A stretch of DNA of 21,216 nucleotides from Erginobacter sp964465735 (GCA_964465735.1 CAYXKT010000030.1:1-21216); one strand, 5' to 3'; positions 7,342 through 14,551 are shown, counted from the first letter of the stretch. Made by a program: numbers and translations. The notes: generated by a model from the letters alone, not told the origin.

Positions 7342-7460
7342 CCCAGAGCTACAGGACAAGGCAGGGCAATGAATTCAGATGTCGGCAGGCAATCACTGTT
7401 TCTAAGGTATTAAACGACAATAAGTAAGGAACTGGGCCAATCTTCATTTGCGGGACCAGG

Positions 7461-9197
7461 TCAAAAACCGCCCAAGAAGGAACGGGCGAGCCCGGAGAAA
7501 AGAGCAAAACCCCCACGGCGGAGGTTGCGCAGACTATATCCCCCCTCCTGAACGATTAGAATCGGGACTTTCAGGCCGCCCAACCGCCGGCCGATCTTCT
7601 CCAGTGTCCCGGGGGTGAGCCGGAAGGTGGCGGTCGGATCCCCGCGGAGAGTGTCGAGACCAAAAGAGAGGATAAGGAAGGCGGGCCGGAAGCGCTTGAT
7701 TTTTTTGACCGCCCGCTCGAAGGCCTCCAGGTAAATCCCCTCTTCGGCCCCTGCCGGCAGCGGATAATTCCGATTGAACCCCCTTCCCGCCCCCTCCCCT
7801 CGCTCATCGACGAAACCACTAAAGTGAGGATAGGCGATCGCCGGATGCCCGTGGATCGAGAGCGTCAGCACATCAGCGCGGCTATAGAAGATATCCTGGG
7901 TCCCATTGCCGTGGTGGTAATCGATATCGAGAACGGCCACCTTCCCCCACTTGCTCAGCTGATGCCCGGCGATGGCGGCGTTATTGAAATAACAGAACCC
8001 CCCGAAGGTCCTGACCCCGGCGTGATGACCGGGGGGACGGCAGATAGCGTAAACCACGCGCCGGCCGGCCAGGATCTCGTCTTTAGCGGTTAAGGCCACG
8101 TCCACCGCCGCCCGCGCCGCCTGGTAGGCGTTGCGGTCGATCGGGGTAAAGGTATCCACGCAGTAGTACCCCGCCCGGACCGCCAGTTCTTTCGGCCGCC
8201 GCTCCGGGCGGCGGATCGGGAAGACATAAGGATAGACCGGCTGTTGACCGGTAATGCTCCGGCAGACCGCTTTCAGATAGTTGACAAAGTCGCGGTCGTG
8301 GACCTCCCTCACCGCCCCCTCTCCGAACCGGCGCGGACGGACCTCGGCAAACAACCCGGTAGATTCGACCCCCTCGATGATCGCCGCCACCCGGGCCGGC
8401 CGCTCCACATACCCGCGCTGATGGACCAGATGAACGGTGTGGGCATCGCTGCTGACCCGGGCAAAGGGTTTCTCCAGGCGTCCCATCTCCGCCAAACGGG
8501 GCAAGACCTCCGACCTGACGTAACGGGGCGGACGGAAACGGATCGGATCATCGGCGAAGGAAGCGACGACCTTCTCGATATATTCCGGGGTCACCGACTT
8601 ACCGTGCTTGCGCCGGATGATCAGACGGACCGCGGACTGAGCCTCGTTGCGGCCGAGAGGTTCTCCCCTGCCCAAGCCGTCAAAAAGGAGATAACCTGCC
8701 CGAAGTTCGGGGGTTGGCTGATCATAGGCAGTGCCGACGATCGGGCGAAGACCGTAGCTCTCGTAGAAACGTAACCGGCGGCGGTTAACTTTCAGATAAT
8801 CGGCCGACTCGAGAAGGGCCGGGTCATCGGGGAGGGTCTCGATATAAAGACCCCGGGATCCAAGTCGAACCAGGTATTCCCGGGTCGCCTCGTAGAGAGC
8901 CGAGCCAAGGCCACCCCCCTTGGTCCCCGGCCGGACCGCCAGATAATCCAGGAAAGAACTTTCAATCTCAGGGAAATGAAGGAATAGAGAAAAGCCGGTA
9001 ACCGCTGAGCGTCCATTCTCCGAAACCAGCAGAATGCTCTGGTAACCGTATCGGAAAGGATGATCGAGAAGGGCGGGGATCCCTTCCGCCTCGTCGGCGG
9101 TATAGGCGAAATTGGCCCGGAAGATCGCCTGAACCTGTTCGATCCGGAGCCGATCAGCGGGTAGAGCACTCCCATAGACCTGGCGGATGCGGATCAT
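7461..9197 (-). CDS. Fusion of GNAT acetyltransferase and acetylpolyamine amidohydrolase / HDAC-family deacetylase
   Basis: One 578-aa frame joins two enzymes of opposite activity. Residues about 1-175 are a GNAT fold: acetyl-CoA loop VRPGTKGGGLGSALYEAT (88-105) and the motif-B segment RLRFYESYGLRPI (141-153). Residues about 245-575 are a zinc-dependent arginase-fold deacetylase. The catalytic pair is H391-H392 (RPPGHHAG). Expected zinc ligands are D426 and H428 (LDIDYHHGNGTQDIFY) and D515 (SFGLDTLRGDP), and the oxyanion Tyr is Y554 (QEGGYS). GYYC, FGGFCYFNNAA and AYPHFSGF match bacterial acetylpolyamine amidohydrolase closely. All catalytic residues are present in the deacetylase half. The protein has no signal peptide and should be cytoplasmic. 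A linker of about 70 residues, basic in part, joins the halves. The substrate (polyamine or acetyl-lysine) is inferred, not shown. Confidence 0.9.
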   Translation of the reverse strand: MIRIRQVYGSALPADRLRIEQVQAIFRANFAYTADEAEGIPALLDHPFRYGYQSILLVSENGRSAVTGFSLFLHFPEIESSFLDYLAVRPGTKGGGLGSALYEATREYLVRLGSRGLYIETLPDDPALLESADYLKVNRRRLRFYESYGLRPIVGTAYDQPTPELRAGYLLFDGLGRGEPLGRNEAQSAVRLIIRRKHGKSVTPEYIEKVVASFADDPIRFRPPRYVRSEVLPRLAEMGRLEKPFARVSSDAHTVHLVHQRGYVERPARVAAIIEGVESTGLFAEVRPRRFGEGAVREVHDRDFVNYLKAVCRSITGQQPVYPYVFPIRRPERRPKELAVRAGYYCVDTFTPIDRNAYQAARAAVDVALTAKDEILAGRRVVYAICRPPGHHAGVRTFGGFCYFNNAAIAGHQLSKWGKVAVLDIDYHHGNGTQDIFYSRADVLTLSIHGHPAIAYPHFSGFVDERGEGAGRGFNRNYPLPAGAEEGIYLEAFERAVKKIKRFRPAFLILSFGLDTLRGDPTATFRLTPGTLEKIGRRLGGLKVPILIVQEGGYSLRNLRRGGFALFSGLARSFLGGF

Positions 9198-9216
9198 AAC
9201 CGGGGTCCTAACCCCG
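9198..9216 (-). promoter_or_regulatory. Ribosome-site hairpin before the acetyltransferase-deacetylase gene
   Basis: On the minus strand CGGGGT-TAGG-ACCCCG (9216-9201) is a perfect 6-bp stem whose 4-nt loop holds the AGG of the only Shine-Dalgarno candidate, AGGA. The start ATG (9197) follows the stem by 3 nt. The hairpin could limit, or expose in a regulated way, translation of this gene. Confidence 0.5.
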
Positions 9217-9229
9217 CTGCGTTCCTATC

Positions 9230-9259
9230 ATTTAATCGATCGTAATCACCGCCTTTCAA
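9230..9259 (-). promoter_or_regulatory. Possible promoter for the acetyltransferase-deacetylase gene
   Basis: On the minus strand TTGAAA (9259-9254) and TTAAAT (9235-9230) are separated by 18 bp, just upstream of the leader hairpin. The -10 box matches only four of six bases. The remaining part of this 334-bp gap (9260-9471) shows no gene I accept. Confidence 0.3.
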
Positions 9260-9471
9260 GCGGGAAGAGGGGCAAACGGTATCTACCAGACCCACCGGAA
9301 GATTTCTTGAGGCTGACGCAAGACGAGCTTGCCGAAAAAAACGCAGACACTCGTATATCTGGGCCAAGAAATAGTTCACGATTCCACTATACACCATCGC
9401 CAACCTTCAACCGATATAATCTTTTCCGATTAAGGGCCCGTACCGGCGAAGAGCAAAACGGTGGCGGGTCT

Positions 9472-9625
9472 GGGTCTTGAAAGAGATCGGCCCCGGCTGA
9501 ACTCGGAAATTCAAGACCGGAGCGGGCCGATTTATCGGGTTGCCGGAACGCCGACCTGCCGACCGTAATACAACCGGCCCATTCCCCGGATCGCCCAGAG
9601 CCCGGTCTCAGAACGGAAGATCGCC
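9472..9625 (-). repeat. 154-bp exact duplicate, copy A (3' end of FG-GAP gene)
   Basis: These 154 bases are identical to 19322-19475. They hold the last 93 bases before, and including, the stop codon at 9532 plus 60 bases after it. The non-coding part contains an 8-bp inverted repeat (GGTCTTGA / TCAAGACC, 9473-9480 and 9511-9518 approximately). Identity ends abruptly inside the repeat codons for AIFRSETG. Perfect identity across stop codon and trailer argues for recent duplication, gene conversion or recombination. Confidence 0.9.
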
Positions 9626-10140
9626 AGATCGGACGTCCCGTCCCCGTCGTAGTCCCCGCTCTCGATGACCGGGACGCGGGGAGTGTGCCCGATCTTGACC
9701 AGAAAAACGTCCTCATTCCCGGCCCGGGCCCCCTGGAAGGGAGCAGCCACCGGAAAATCGTCCGAGGTTGTACCCCCGGCCAGGTAGGCGCAGCGCTGGT
9801 CGTCCACCGCGATCCCGTAAGCGGCGGCGGCGCCCAATCCGCCCACAAAGGAGGAATAGGTCAGGAACCCGCTCAGCCCGCAGAATTTGACGGCGAAGGC
9901 ATCGTAGTTAGGGTAGCCGGCTAAGGTGGCCTGAAGGGGATAGGCCAGTGGGAAGTTGCTCGACCGAATTTCTCCCGCCACGTGAACGAATCCCCCGCTG
10001 TCGATGACGATCCCGCGGCCGTTGTCGAAGTCGGCCCCACCCAGATAAGTCGAGAAAACCAGGGCGGAACCGTTTGCCGTCAGCTTGGTGACGAAGGCGT
10101 CGCCGTTACCCCCGCCGAGAGTGGCCTGGAAGGCGTTCCT
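9532..10140 (-). pseudogene. C-terminal part of a secreted SBBP beta-propeller / FG-GAP protein, 5' end missing
   Basis: Reading leftwards from the junction at about 10140, the frame gives RNAFQATLGGGNGDAFVTKL, then LVFSTYLGGADFDNGRGIVI, then YLAGGTTSDDFPVAAPFQGA. Each is a classic SBBP (Ser/bacterial beta-propeller) blade with FSTYLGG and AYLAG motifs. A single FG-GAP-like repeat closes it (SGDYDGDGTSDLAIFRSETG and on, ending VPATR). About five further blades and a signal peptide would be expected upstream, but at 10138-10142 the sequence switches to an unrelated plus-strand frame. No start codon with a ribosome site is present. The GTG at 9981 lies inside a blade and is not a true start. 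Such proteins are secreted or cell-surface. Confidence 0.8.
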
Positions 10141-10412
10141 TCGGGAAGATCGTCGAATCCGCCCGGAAGAAAGTCGCCGACGCCCTGGTCAACTCCAAGG
10201 CGATCCGGATCGAGGGCGGAGTTTACCGGACCTCACGCTGGGAAAGACTCTTCTGTCCCGCCTGCGATCGTCAGTGGCCCGCCGAGCCGGACGCCGCCCG
10301 TCCGGAAAACTGCCCCCGCTGCGGGACGGAAGCCCCCCCCCACGACCCCGTTCCTCGCCGGACCGCCCGGCGCCGGGGGCGGGGACGGAGAGGGGGGGCG
10401 GGAAGAGGATGA
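10140..10412 (+). pseudogene. C-terminal part of a zinc-ribbon protein, 5' end missing
   Basis: The open frame from the junction reads FGKIVESARKKVADALVNSK, then AIRIEGGVYRTSRWERLFCP, then a ribbon CPACDRQWP...CPRCG and a basic Arg/Gly-rich tail to the TGA at 10410-10412. Two CxxC pairs (CPAC, CPRC) imply one bound zinc. No start codon or ribosome site exists for it, so its beginning was lost at the junction. Its stop overlaps the next start as ATGA, which shows that it formed an operon with the J-domain gene. I do not recognise the family. Confidence 0.65.
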
Positions 10413-10720
10413 AAGAAAATCGGTACCGGCGGATCAAAAGAGCCCGGGAGATCCTCGGCCTGGGCGAGGAGGTTACCCGGAACGAAATCCGGGACGCCTT
10501 CCGGGAACTGAGCCGTCAATATCACCCTGACAGCAGCCGGGAGAGGGATGCCGCGGACGGCCGGAAGAAATTGGAGCAGATCGTCCGGGCCCGGGAAGTC
10601 CTCGAAAGGTACTGCGACAACTACCGCTATTCCTTCCGCCACGAGGAGATCCGCCGCCAGCCCGCCGACGGTGACCTCGCCGACCATCTCAACCGTTTTT
10701 ACGGCAACAACGTAATATGA
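10409..10720 (+). CDS. Small J-domain (DnaJ-like) protein
   Basis: The 103-aa product is almost only a J domain. It has helix II (EIRDAFRELSRQY), the invariant HPD tripeptide at residues 39-41, and helix III with KKLEQIVRAREVLE. J domains stimulate the ATPase of Hsp70/DnaK. There is no G/F-rich linker, zinc centre or substrate-binding domain, and no membrane segment, so it is a type III co-chaperone with an unknown client. The ATG at 10409 overlaps the upstream stop (ATGA), and its stop overlaps the methyltransferase start (ATGA at 10717-10720). Three genes were thus translationally coupled. The C-terminal tail RFYGNNVI is not a known motif. Confidence 0.85.
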   Translation: MKENRYRRIKRAREILGLGEEVTRNEIRDAFRELSRQYHPDSSRERDAADGRKKLEQIVRAREVLERYCDNYRYSFRHEEIRRQPADGDLADHLNRFYGNNVI

Positions 10721-11205
10721 CCGCCGGCCTCTCCGCCTCCGCCCCCGGACGCTACGACCGCTGGTACGACCGGCACCCCGAACTCTACCGGGCCGAACTG
10801 GCGGCCCTGAAAACGGCCGGCGGGGATTTCTCCGGCGGTCTGGAAGTGGGGGGTGGGGACGGGACGTTTCGCCACCGCTTTGAGCCTGGACTGGGGCATC
10901 GACCCCTCCGAGGAGATGCTCCGGCTGGCCCGGAAGCGGGGCTGCCGGGTCCTGCGGGGCGAGGGTGAACACCTCCCCTTCGCGGACGCCGGCTTCGGTT
11001 GGGTGCTGATGGTGACCGTCCTCTGCTTTGTCCGCGATCCCGGTCGGGTAATCGGGGAGGCCTTCCGGGTACTCCGCCCCGGCGGGCGGCTGATCCTGGG
11101 GATCATCGATCCGCAGAGCGAACTCGGCCGGGCCCCCCGGCGGTCGAACCCGTCCACGGCCGGGGTGGTTTCGTGGTCATCGCCGCCCCGGCGCCGGACG
11201 GATAG
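10717..11205 (+). pseudogene. SAM-dependent methyltransferase, frameshifted and internally deleted
   Basis: Frame 1 starts at the ATGA overlap with MTAGLSASAPGRYDRWYDRH and runs to the SAM-binding motif LEVG. In the run of six Gs at 10848-10853 one extra G shifts the frame. The correct continuation (VGTGRFATALSLDWGIDPSE) follows in another frame, then EMLRLARKRG, GEGEHLPFAD and VLRPGGRLILGIIDPQSELGR. This is a normal class I methyltransferase core. After about 11130 it jumps to PPAVEPVHGRGGFVVIAAPA ending at TAG 11203-11205, the usual C-terminus. About 70-80 residues that usually lie between are missing. The total would be about 160 aa instead of roughly 230-240. It is probably non-functional as written, although both defects lie in G/C runs and could be sequence error. 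Confidence 0.75.
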
Positions 11206-11313
11206 ATATCCCCGGAACCCGGAGATTTATCCTCCGGGATCAAATAGCCGCCCGGCCCTCCCCTTGGCGACAGAATCACGGGTAAATTCATTCCCCCCGG
11301 GGGATTAATTTGC

Positions 11314-11322
11314 TATTATAAT
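11314..11322 (+). promoter_or_regulatory. Possible -10 element in front of the DUF6922/AbiEii pair
   Basis: TGCTATTATAAT contains both an extended -10 (TGC-TATTAT, 11314-11319) and TATAAT (11317-11322). No good -35 is seen. It lies only 3-12 nt before the candidate ATG codons at 11326 and 11335. A transcript from here would have almost no leader, and the second ATG would then be the likelier start. Confidence 0.35.
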
Positions 11323-11325
11323 TTT

Positions 11326-11628
11326 ATGGAAGCTATGCCCGAGGCGTTGAAAAAGTATTTCTGGGACGTGGATTTCTCCCGGTTAGACCATCGGCGGCGG
11401 CCGGGTTTCATCGTCGAACGGATTTTGGAATTCGGGGATGCAACGGCCGTTGCCTGGCTGGTAAGAAATATTTCCCCGGCTCAAATTCGCCGGACCCTGA
11501 CCGGGAGCCGGCAATTAACCAGAAAAAGCGCCGCCTTCTGGGCTTGGCTCTTTGGTATCGATCGGGGAGAAGTACGATGTTTGAACAAGTCCTTCCAGGA
11601 GAGACAAAAACAATTCTGGCCCGGTTAG
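11326..11628 (+). CDS. DUF6922-like putative antitoxin
   Basis: The 100-aa protein reads PEALKKYFWDVDFSRLDHRR, FIVERILEFGDATAVAWLVR, then LTRKSAAFWAWLFGI and CLNKSFQERQKQFWPG. The FWDVDF start, RILEFGD, and SRxLxRKSAxFWA motifs fit the DUF6922 family, small helical proteins usually encoded just before an AbiEii-type nucleotidyltransferase and assumed to be the antitoxin. The 3' end overlaps the next gene by 52 bp. Either ATG 11326 or ATG 11335 may be used; the second has GGA upstream (GGAAGCTATG) and begins at the conserved part of the family. No DNA-binding motif is obvious. Confidence 0.8.
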   Translation: MEAMPEALKKYFWDVDFSRLDHRRRPGFIVERILEFGDATAVAWLVRNISPAQIRRTLTGSRQLTRKSAAFWAWLFGIDRGEVRCLNKSFQERQKQFWPG

Positions 11629-12227
11629 GCGATAGCGGGCTTCTGGACCGGGCCGCGCTCGGGGGCGGGACCGCTCTTGCCCTTCGATTAGGTCATCGGG
11701 TATCCTGCGACCTGGACTTCTTTACCCGGGAGGAATTTGACGAAATGCTCTTCCTGCCCCGCCTGGCCGGGGTCGCTCCGTTCGAGCTGGAAAGAACCGC
11801 CTGGAGGACCATCCTGGGCGGCTTCGGGGATATCCGGTTCAGCCTGTTTTATTACGACTACCCGCTCCTCTCTCCTCCCGATCATTTCCAGGGGGTTAAC
11901 ATTCTCGACATCACGGATATCGCCGCGATGAAAATCGCCGCCATCGCCTCTTGGGGTGTAAAAAGGGATTTTGTCGATCTTTACTTTATCTGCCGCGGGC
12001 ACCTGACCCTGGACGAGGTCTTAAATCTGTACGAACGAAAGTACGGGAATCTCTCCGCCGCCGGGTTCCATATTTTAAAAAGCCTGGCCTACTTCGACGA
12101 CGCGGAGAACGAGGAAATACCCCGGATGTTAAAGGACGCCTCCTGGAACAGGATCAAGGATTTCTTCCGCCGGGAGGTCAAACGGTTAACCGGGCCGATG
12201 CTCAATCCGGATACGGATCCTCGTTAA
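11577..12227 (+). CDS. AbiEii-type nucleotidyltransferase (toxin)
   Basis: The 216-aa protein carries the minimal nucleotidyltransferase signature. GGGTALALRLGHRVS (29-43) is followed at once by DLDFF (45-49), whose DLD would bind the metal pair. A later K119 and KRDFVDLYF (129-137) give the remaining AbiEii motifs. Proteins of this family act as toxins in type IV toxin-antitoxin and abortive-infection systems and, in MenT relatives, add nucleotides to tRNA 3' ends. Start: the ATG at 11577 lies within the upstream gene (52-bp overlap) and follows GGGGAGAAGTACG, a good ribosome site. The core is intact. The target RNA is not known from sequence. Confidence 0.87.
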   Translation: MFEQVLPGETKTILARLGDSGLLDRAALGGGTALALRLGHRVSCDLDFFTREEFDEMLFLPRLAGVAPFELERTAWRTILGGFGDIRFSLFYYDYPLLSPPDHFQGVNILDITDIAAMKIAAIASWGVKRDFVDLYFICRGHLTLDEVLNLYERKYGNLSAAGFHILKSLAYFDDAENEEIPRMLKDASWNRIKDFFRREVKRLTGPMLNPDTDPR

Positions 12228-12288
12228 GGTAGGCGTGCGATTGGCGGTAAACTCCTCCGTCACGGGAATCCCCCGGTCGTATTTTCCG

Positions 12289-12310
12289 CCCGGCGGATTT
12301 TCCCGCCGGG
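12289..12310 (+). other. GC-rich hairpin upstream of the amino-acid transporter genes
   Basis: CCCGGCGG / CCGCCGGG form a perfect 8-bp stem with loop ATTTTC. It sits 61 bp after the nucleotidyltransferase stop and 37 bp before the transporter ATG. No T-tract follows, so it may be a leader structure or a weak transcription end. The start codon has no Shine-Dalgarno. TATACT lies immediately before it (12341-12346). Confidence 0.45.
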
Positions 12311-12347
12311 CCGGACCCCGGGCCAGCAATAAGCTTTTCCTATACTG

Positions 12348-13811
12348 ATGAAAACAAACTCCCCGCTGAAAACCAAATTCGGACGGCTATTCCGCCCGGC
12401 AGGCCTGGCGGCGGGCGTGCTCTTCTTCAGCCTGATCGTTCCGGCACCGCCGGCCGGGGCGGAAACCTTCAAGATTGCCCTGACCGGCAAGTACCCCCCC
12501 TTCAGCTTTTACTCCCCCGCCGGTGAACTGGTCGGTTTCGACGTCGATATCTCCCGGGCGATCGCCGCCCGCCTCGGCCGGGATATTGAATTCGTCACCA
12601 CCGAGTGGGACGGAATCCTCCCCGGTCTGCTGGCCGGGAAATACGACGCCATCATCGGCTCGATGGCGGTCACCCCGGAGCGGGCGAAGAAAGTAATCTT
12701 CTCCCGTCCCTATTACCTCTCCGGCGCCCAGCTCTTCATCCACCGGGAAGACCGGGAAGAGATCAAAACCATCGCCGATTGCCGGAGCCGGAACATCGGG
12801 GTCGGGCTCGGGGAGACCTACGAGCACTTTCTTCGGGAAAATTATCCCGGGATCAATACCGTCTCCTACAAGGGCACGGTGGACACGTTCCAGGATATGC
12901 TCAACCGGCGGCTGGCCGGGTTCGTCACCGACCGGCTGGTCGGACTTTACCAGGTGAACCAGGGGGAGATGCCCTTTGTCCCGGCCGGCCCGCTCCTCTA
13001 CCAGGAGAAGATGGCCATCCCGGTCACCAGGGAGAATACCGTCCTGGCCGGGGAGATCGACGAGGCGCTCAAAACCCTGCGGGAAGACGGGACCCTGGCG
13101 GAGATCCGGGAGAAGTGGTTCGGGACCGCCGCCGGGGAGGAGGCGCGCGGATCGGCGATCCCCCCGCAAACGGCGGCCGGAATGCTCCTGAAAGGGTTCG
13201 GAATCACTCTCCTGGTCGCCTTCACTTCGATCCTGTTGGGGTTCATCCTCTCCATCCCCGGGGGCTGGATCTTGAATAACCATCCCCCGCTCCTCTACCA
13301 CCTGGTCCGCTCCTTCAACGATTTTATCCGGGGAACCCCGCTTTTGATCCAACTTTTCTTTGTCTATTTCGGCGCGCCCCAGCTCGGCCTGGTCCTCTCC
13401 CCGATCCAGGCCGCCATCTTCACCCTGACCATCAACACCTCGGCCTATATGGCCGAAGTCGTCCGCTCCGGCCTGATGGCGGTCGGACCCGGCCAGAGCA
13501 AGGCGGGGATCGCCCTGGGCCTGACCCCACTCCAGGTCTTCCGGTTCGTGGTCTGGCCCCAGGCTTTCCGGATCGCCCTTCCCCCGCTGATGAACACGGT
13601 GGTGGCGCTGATCAAGGATACCGCCCTGATCGCGATGATCTCGGTGGGGGAAGTCATCCGGGAAGCCCAGTCGATCATCAGCGTCACCTACGACCCGATG
13701 AAATACTACTTTATCGTGGCGGCGATGTTCTTTTTGGTCACCTTCCCTTTAATGAAACTGGCCGGGAAGATCGAAAAGAATATCCGGGCCAAGGGGTTCA
13801 CCAATGCTTAA
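12348..13811 (+). CDS. Fused substrate-binding protein and permease of a polar amino-acid ABC transporter
   Basis: The 487-aa protein starts with a signal-anchor-like segment (GLAAGVLFFSLIVPAPPAGA). Residues about 40-259 are a complete family 3 solute-binding domain (FKIALTGKYPPFSFY, GFDVDISRAIA, GSMAVTPERAKKVIFSRPYY, ending EIREKWFG). Residues about 275-483 are a HisM/GlnP-type permease with five or so helices, NDFIRGTPLLIQLFF, and the EAA loop EVVRSGLMAVGPGQSKAGIA with LGLTPLQVFRFVVWPQA. Fusing the two tethers the binding domain to the membrane, as in GlnPQ-type importers. The substrate is probably a polar amino acid such as glutamine or arginine, but the ligand pocket cannot be assigned exactly. 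It overlaps the ATPase gene by 8 bp and forms an operon with it. Confidence 0.9.
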   Translation: MKTNSPLKTKFGRLFRPAGLAAGVLFFSLIVPAPPAGAETFKIALTGKYPPFSFYSPAGELVGFDVDISRAIAARLGRDIEFVTTEWDGILPGLLAGKYDAIIGSMAVTPERAKKVIFSRPYYLSGAQLFIHREDREEIKTIADCRSRNIGVGLGETYEHFLRENYPGINTVSYKGTVDTFQDMLNRRLAGFVTDRLVGLYQVNQGEMPFVPAGPLLYQEKMAIPVTRENTVLAGEIDEALKTLREDGTLAEIREKWFGTAAGEEARGSAIPPQTAAGMLLKGFGITLLVAFTSILLGFILSIPGGWILNNHPPLLYHLVRSFNDFIRGTPLLIQLFFVYFGAPQLGLVLSPIQAAIFTLTINTSAYMAEVVRSGLMAVGPGQSKAGIALGLTPLQVFRFVVWPQAFRIALPPLMNTVVALIKDTALIAMISVGEVIREAQSIISVTYDPMKYYFIVAAMFFLVTFPLMKLAGKIEKNIRAKGFTNA

Positions 13812-14496
13812 GATCAACAACCTCTCCTTTACCTATCCAGACGGGAGCCGGGCCCTGGAAGATATCAATATGACCCTGCCCCGGGAACATATCCTGGCGG
13901 TCCTGGGGGAGAGCGGTTCCGGCAAGACCACGCTTTTGCTGTGTATCGGCCGTTTCCTTAAACCCCGCCGGGGATCGATCACCATCGACGGGAAAGACAT
14001 CTCGGGGATAGAGCACCGGGAATTCCGCCGCCGGATCGGAATCGTCTTCCAGCAGCTCTACCTCTTCCCCCACCTGACGGTCCTGGAGAATATGATGCTG
14101 GCGCCGGAAAAGGTTTTGCGGCAACCGAAGAAGGCGGCCCGGCGAGAGGCCCTCGACACTATCGTCCGGCTGGGGATCGGCGAGCTCGGGGATAAGTATC
14201 CATCCCAGATCAGCGGGGGCCAGGCCCAGCGGGCGGCGATCGCCCGGGCCCTGGTCCTCAAGCCTTCCTACCTCCTCCTCGACGAACCCACCTCCGCCCT
14301 CGATCTCAACACCACCCGGGAATTCGGGCGGTGGCTGGTGGAACTGAAGGAGACCACTACCTTCGTGATCGTCACCCACGACGTGCCCTTCGCCGAGAAG
14401 ACCGCCGGCTCCGGTTTCCTGATGGCCGACGGCCGCCTCCGGTCGGTCGGCACCCTGCCCGAAATCCTGAAAACCATCGACCATCACTCTCTCTGA
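13804..14496 (+). CDS. ATP-binding subunit of the amino-acid ABC transporter
   Basis: This 230-aa ATPase has Walker A GESGSGKT (35-42), a Q-loop at Q83/Q84 (VFQQLYLFPHLTVLENMMLA), the signature ISGGQAQRAAIARAL (136-150), Walker B LLLDEPTSALD (157-167) and an H-loop His192 (VTHD). The YLFPHLTVLEN segment is typical of the GlnQ/HisP polar amino-acid family. The first signature residue is I instead of the common L, a mild change. The ATG lies inside the last codons of the binding-protein/permease gene (8-bp overlap), so the pair should be translated together. With the single fused permease this makes a complete importer as a homodimer. Confidence 0.92.
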   Translation: MLKINNLSFTYPDGSRALEDINMTLPREHILAVLGESGSGKTTLLLCIGRFLKPRRGSITIDGKDISGIEHREFRRRIGIVFQQLYLFPHLTVLENMMLAPEKVLRQPKKAARREALDTIVRLGIGELGDKYPSQISGGQAQRAAIARALVLKPSYLLLDEPTSALDLNTTREFGRWLVELKETTTFVIVTHDVPFAEKTAGSGFLMADGRLRSVGTLPEILKTIDHHSL

Positions 14497-14551
14497 ATAT
14501 ACCCCGCCCCGGCGGCCAGATAAGAATATTCCCCGAAGATTAGGTCCGGAA

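Noticed and set aside
8244..8774. A 176-codon plus-strand frame inside the acetyltransferase-deacetylase gene.
   Set aside because: Antisense shadow of conserved coding sequence with no ribosome site or recognisable motif.
9194..9403. A 69-codon minus-strand frame whose TGA overlaps the acetyltransferase-deacetylase ATG (ATGA).
   Set aside because: It starts with TTG (or an inner ATG with only AAGG before it), runs through the promoter-like boxes and leader hairpin, and its last third looks like translated non-coding DNA. The ATGA overlap is probably chance.
12387..13352. A 321-codon frame opposite the binding-protein/permease gene.
   Set aside because: It is the GC-rich antisense of a clear transporter gene, with Gly/Asp/Pro-rich composition and no domain.
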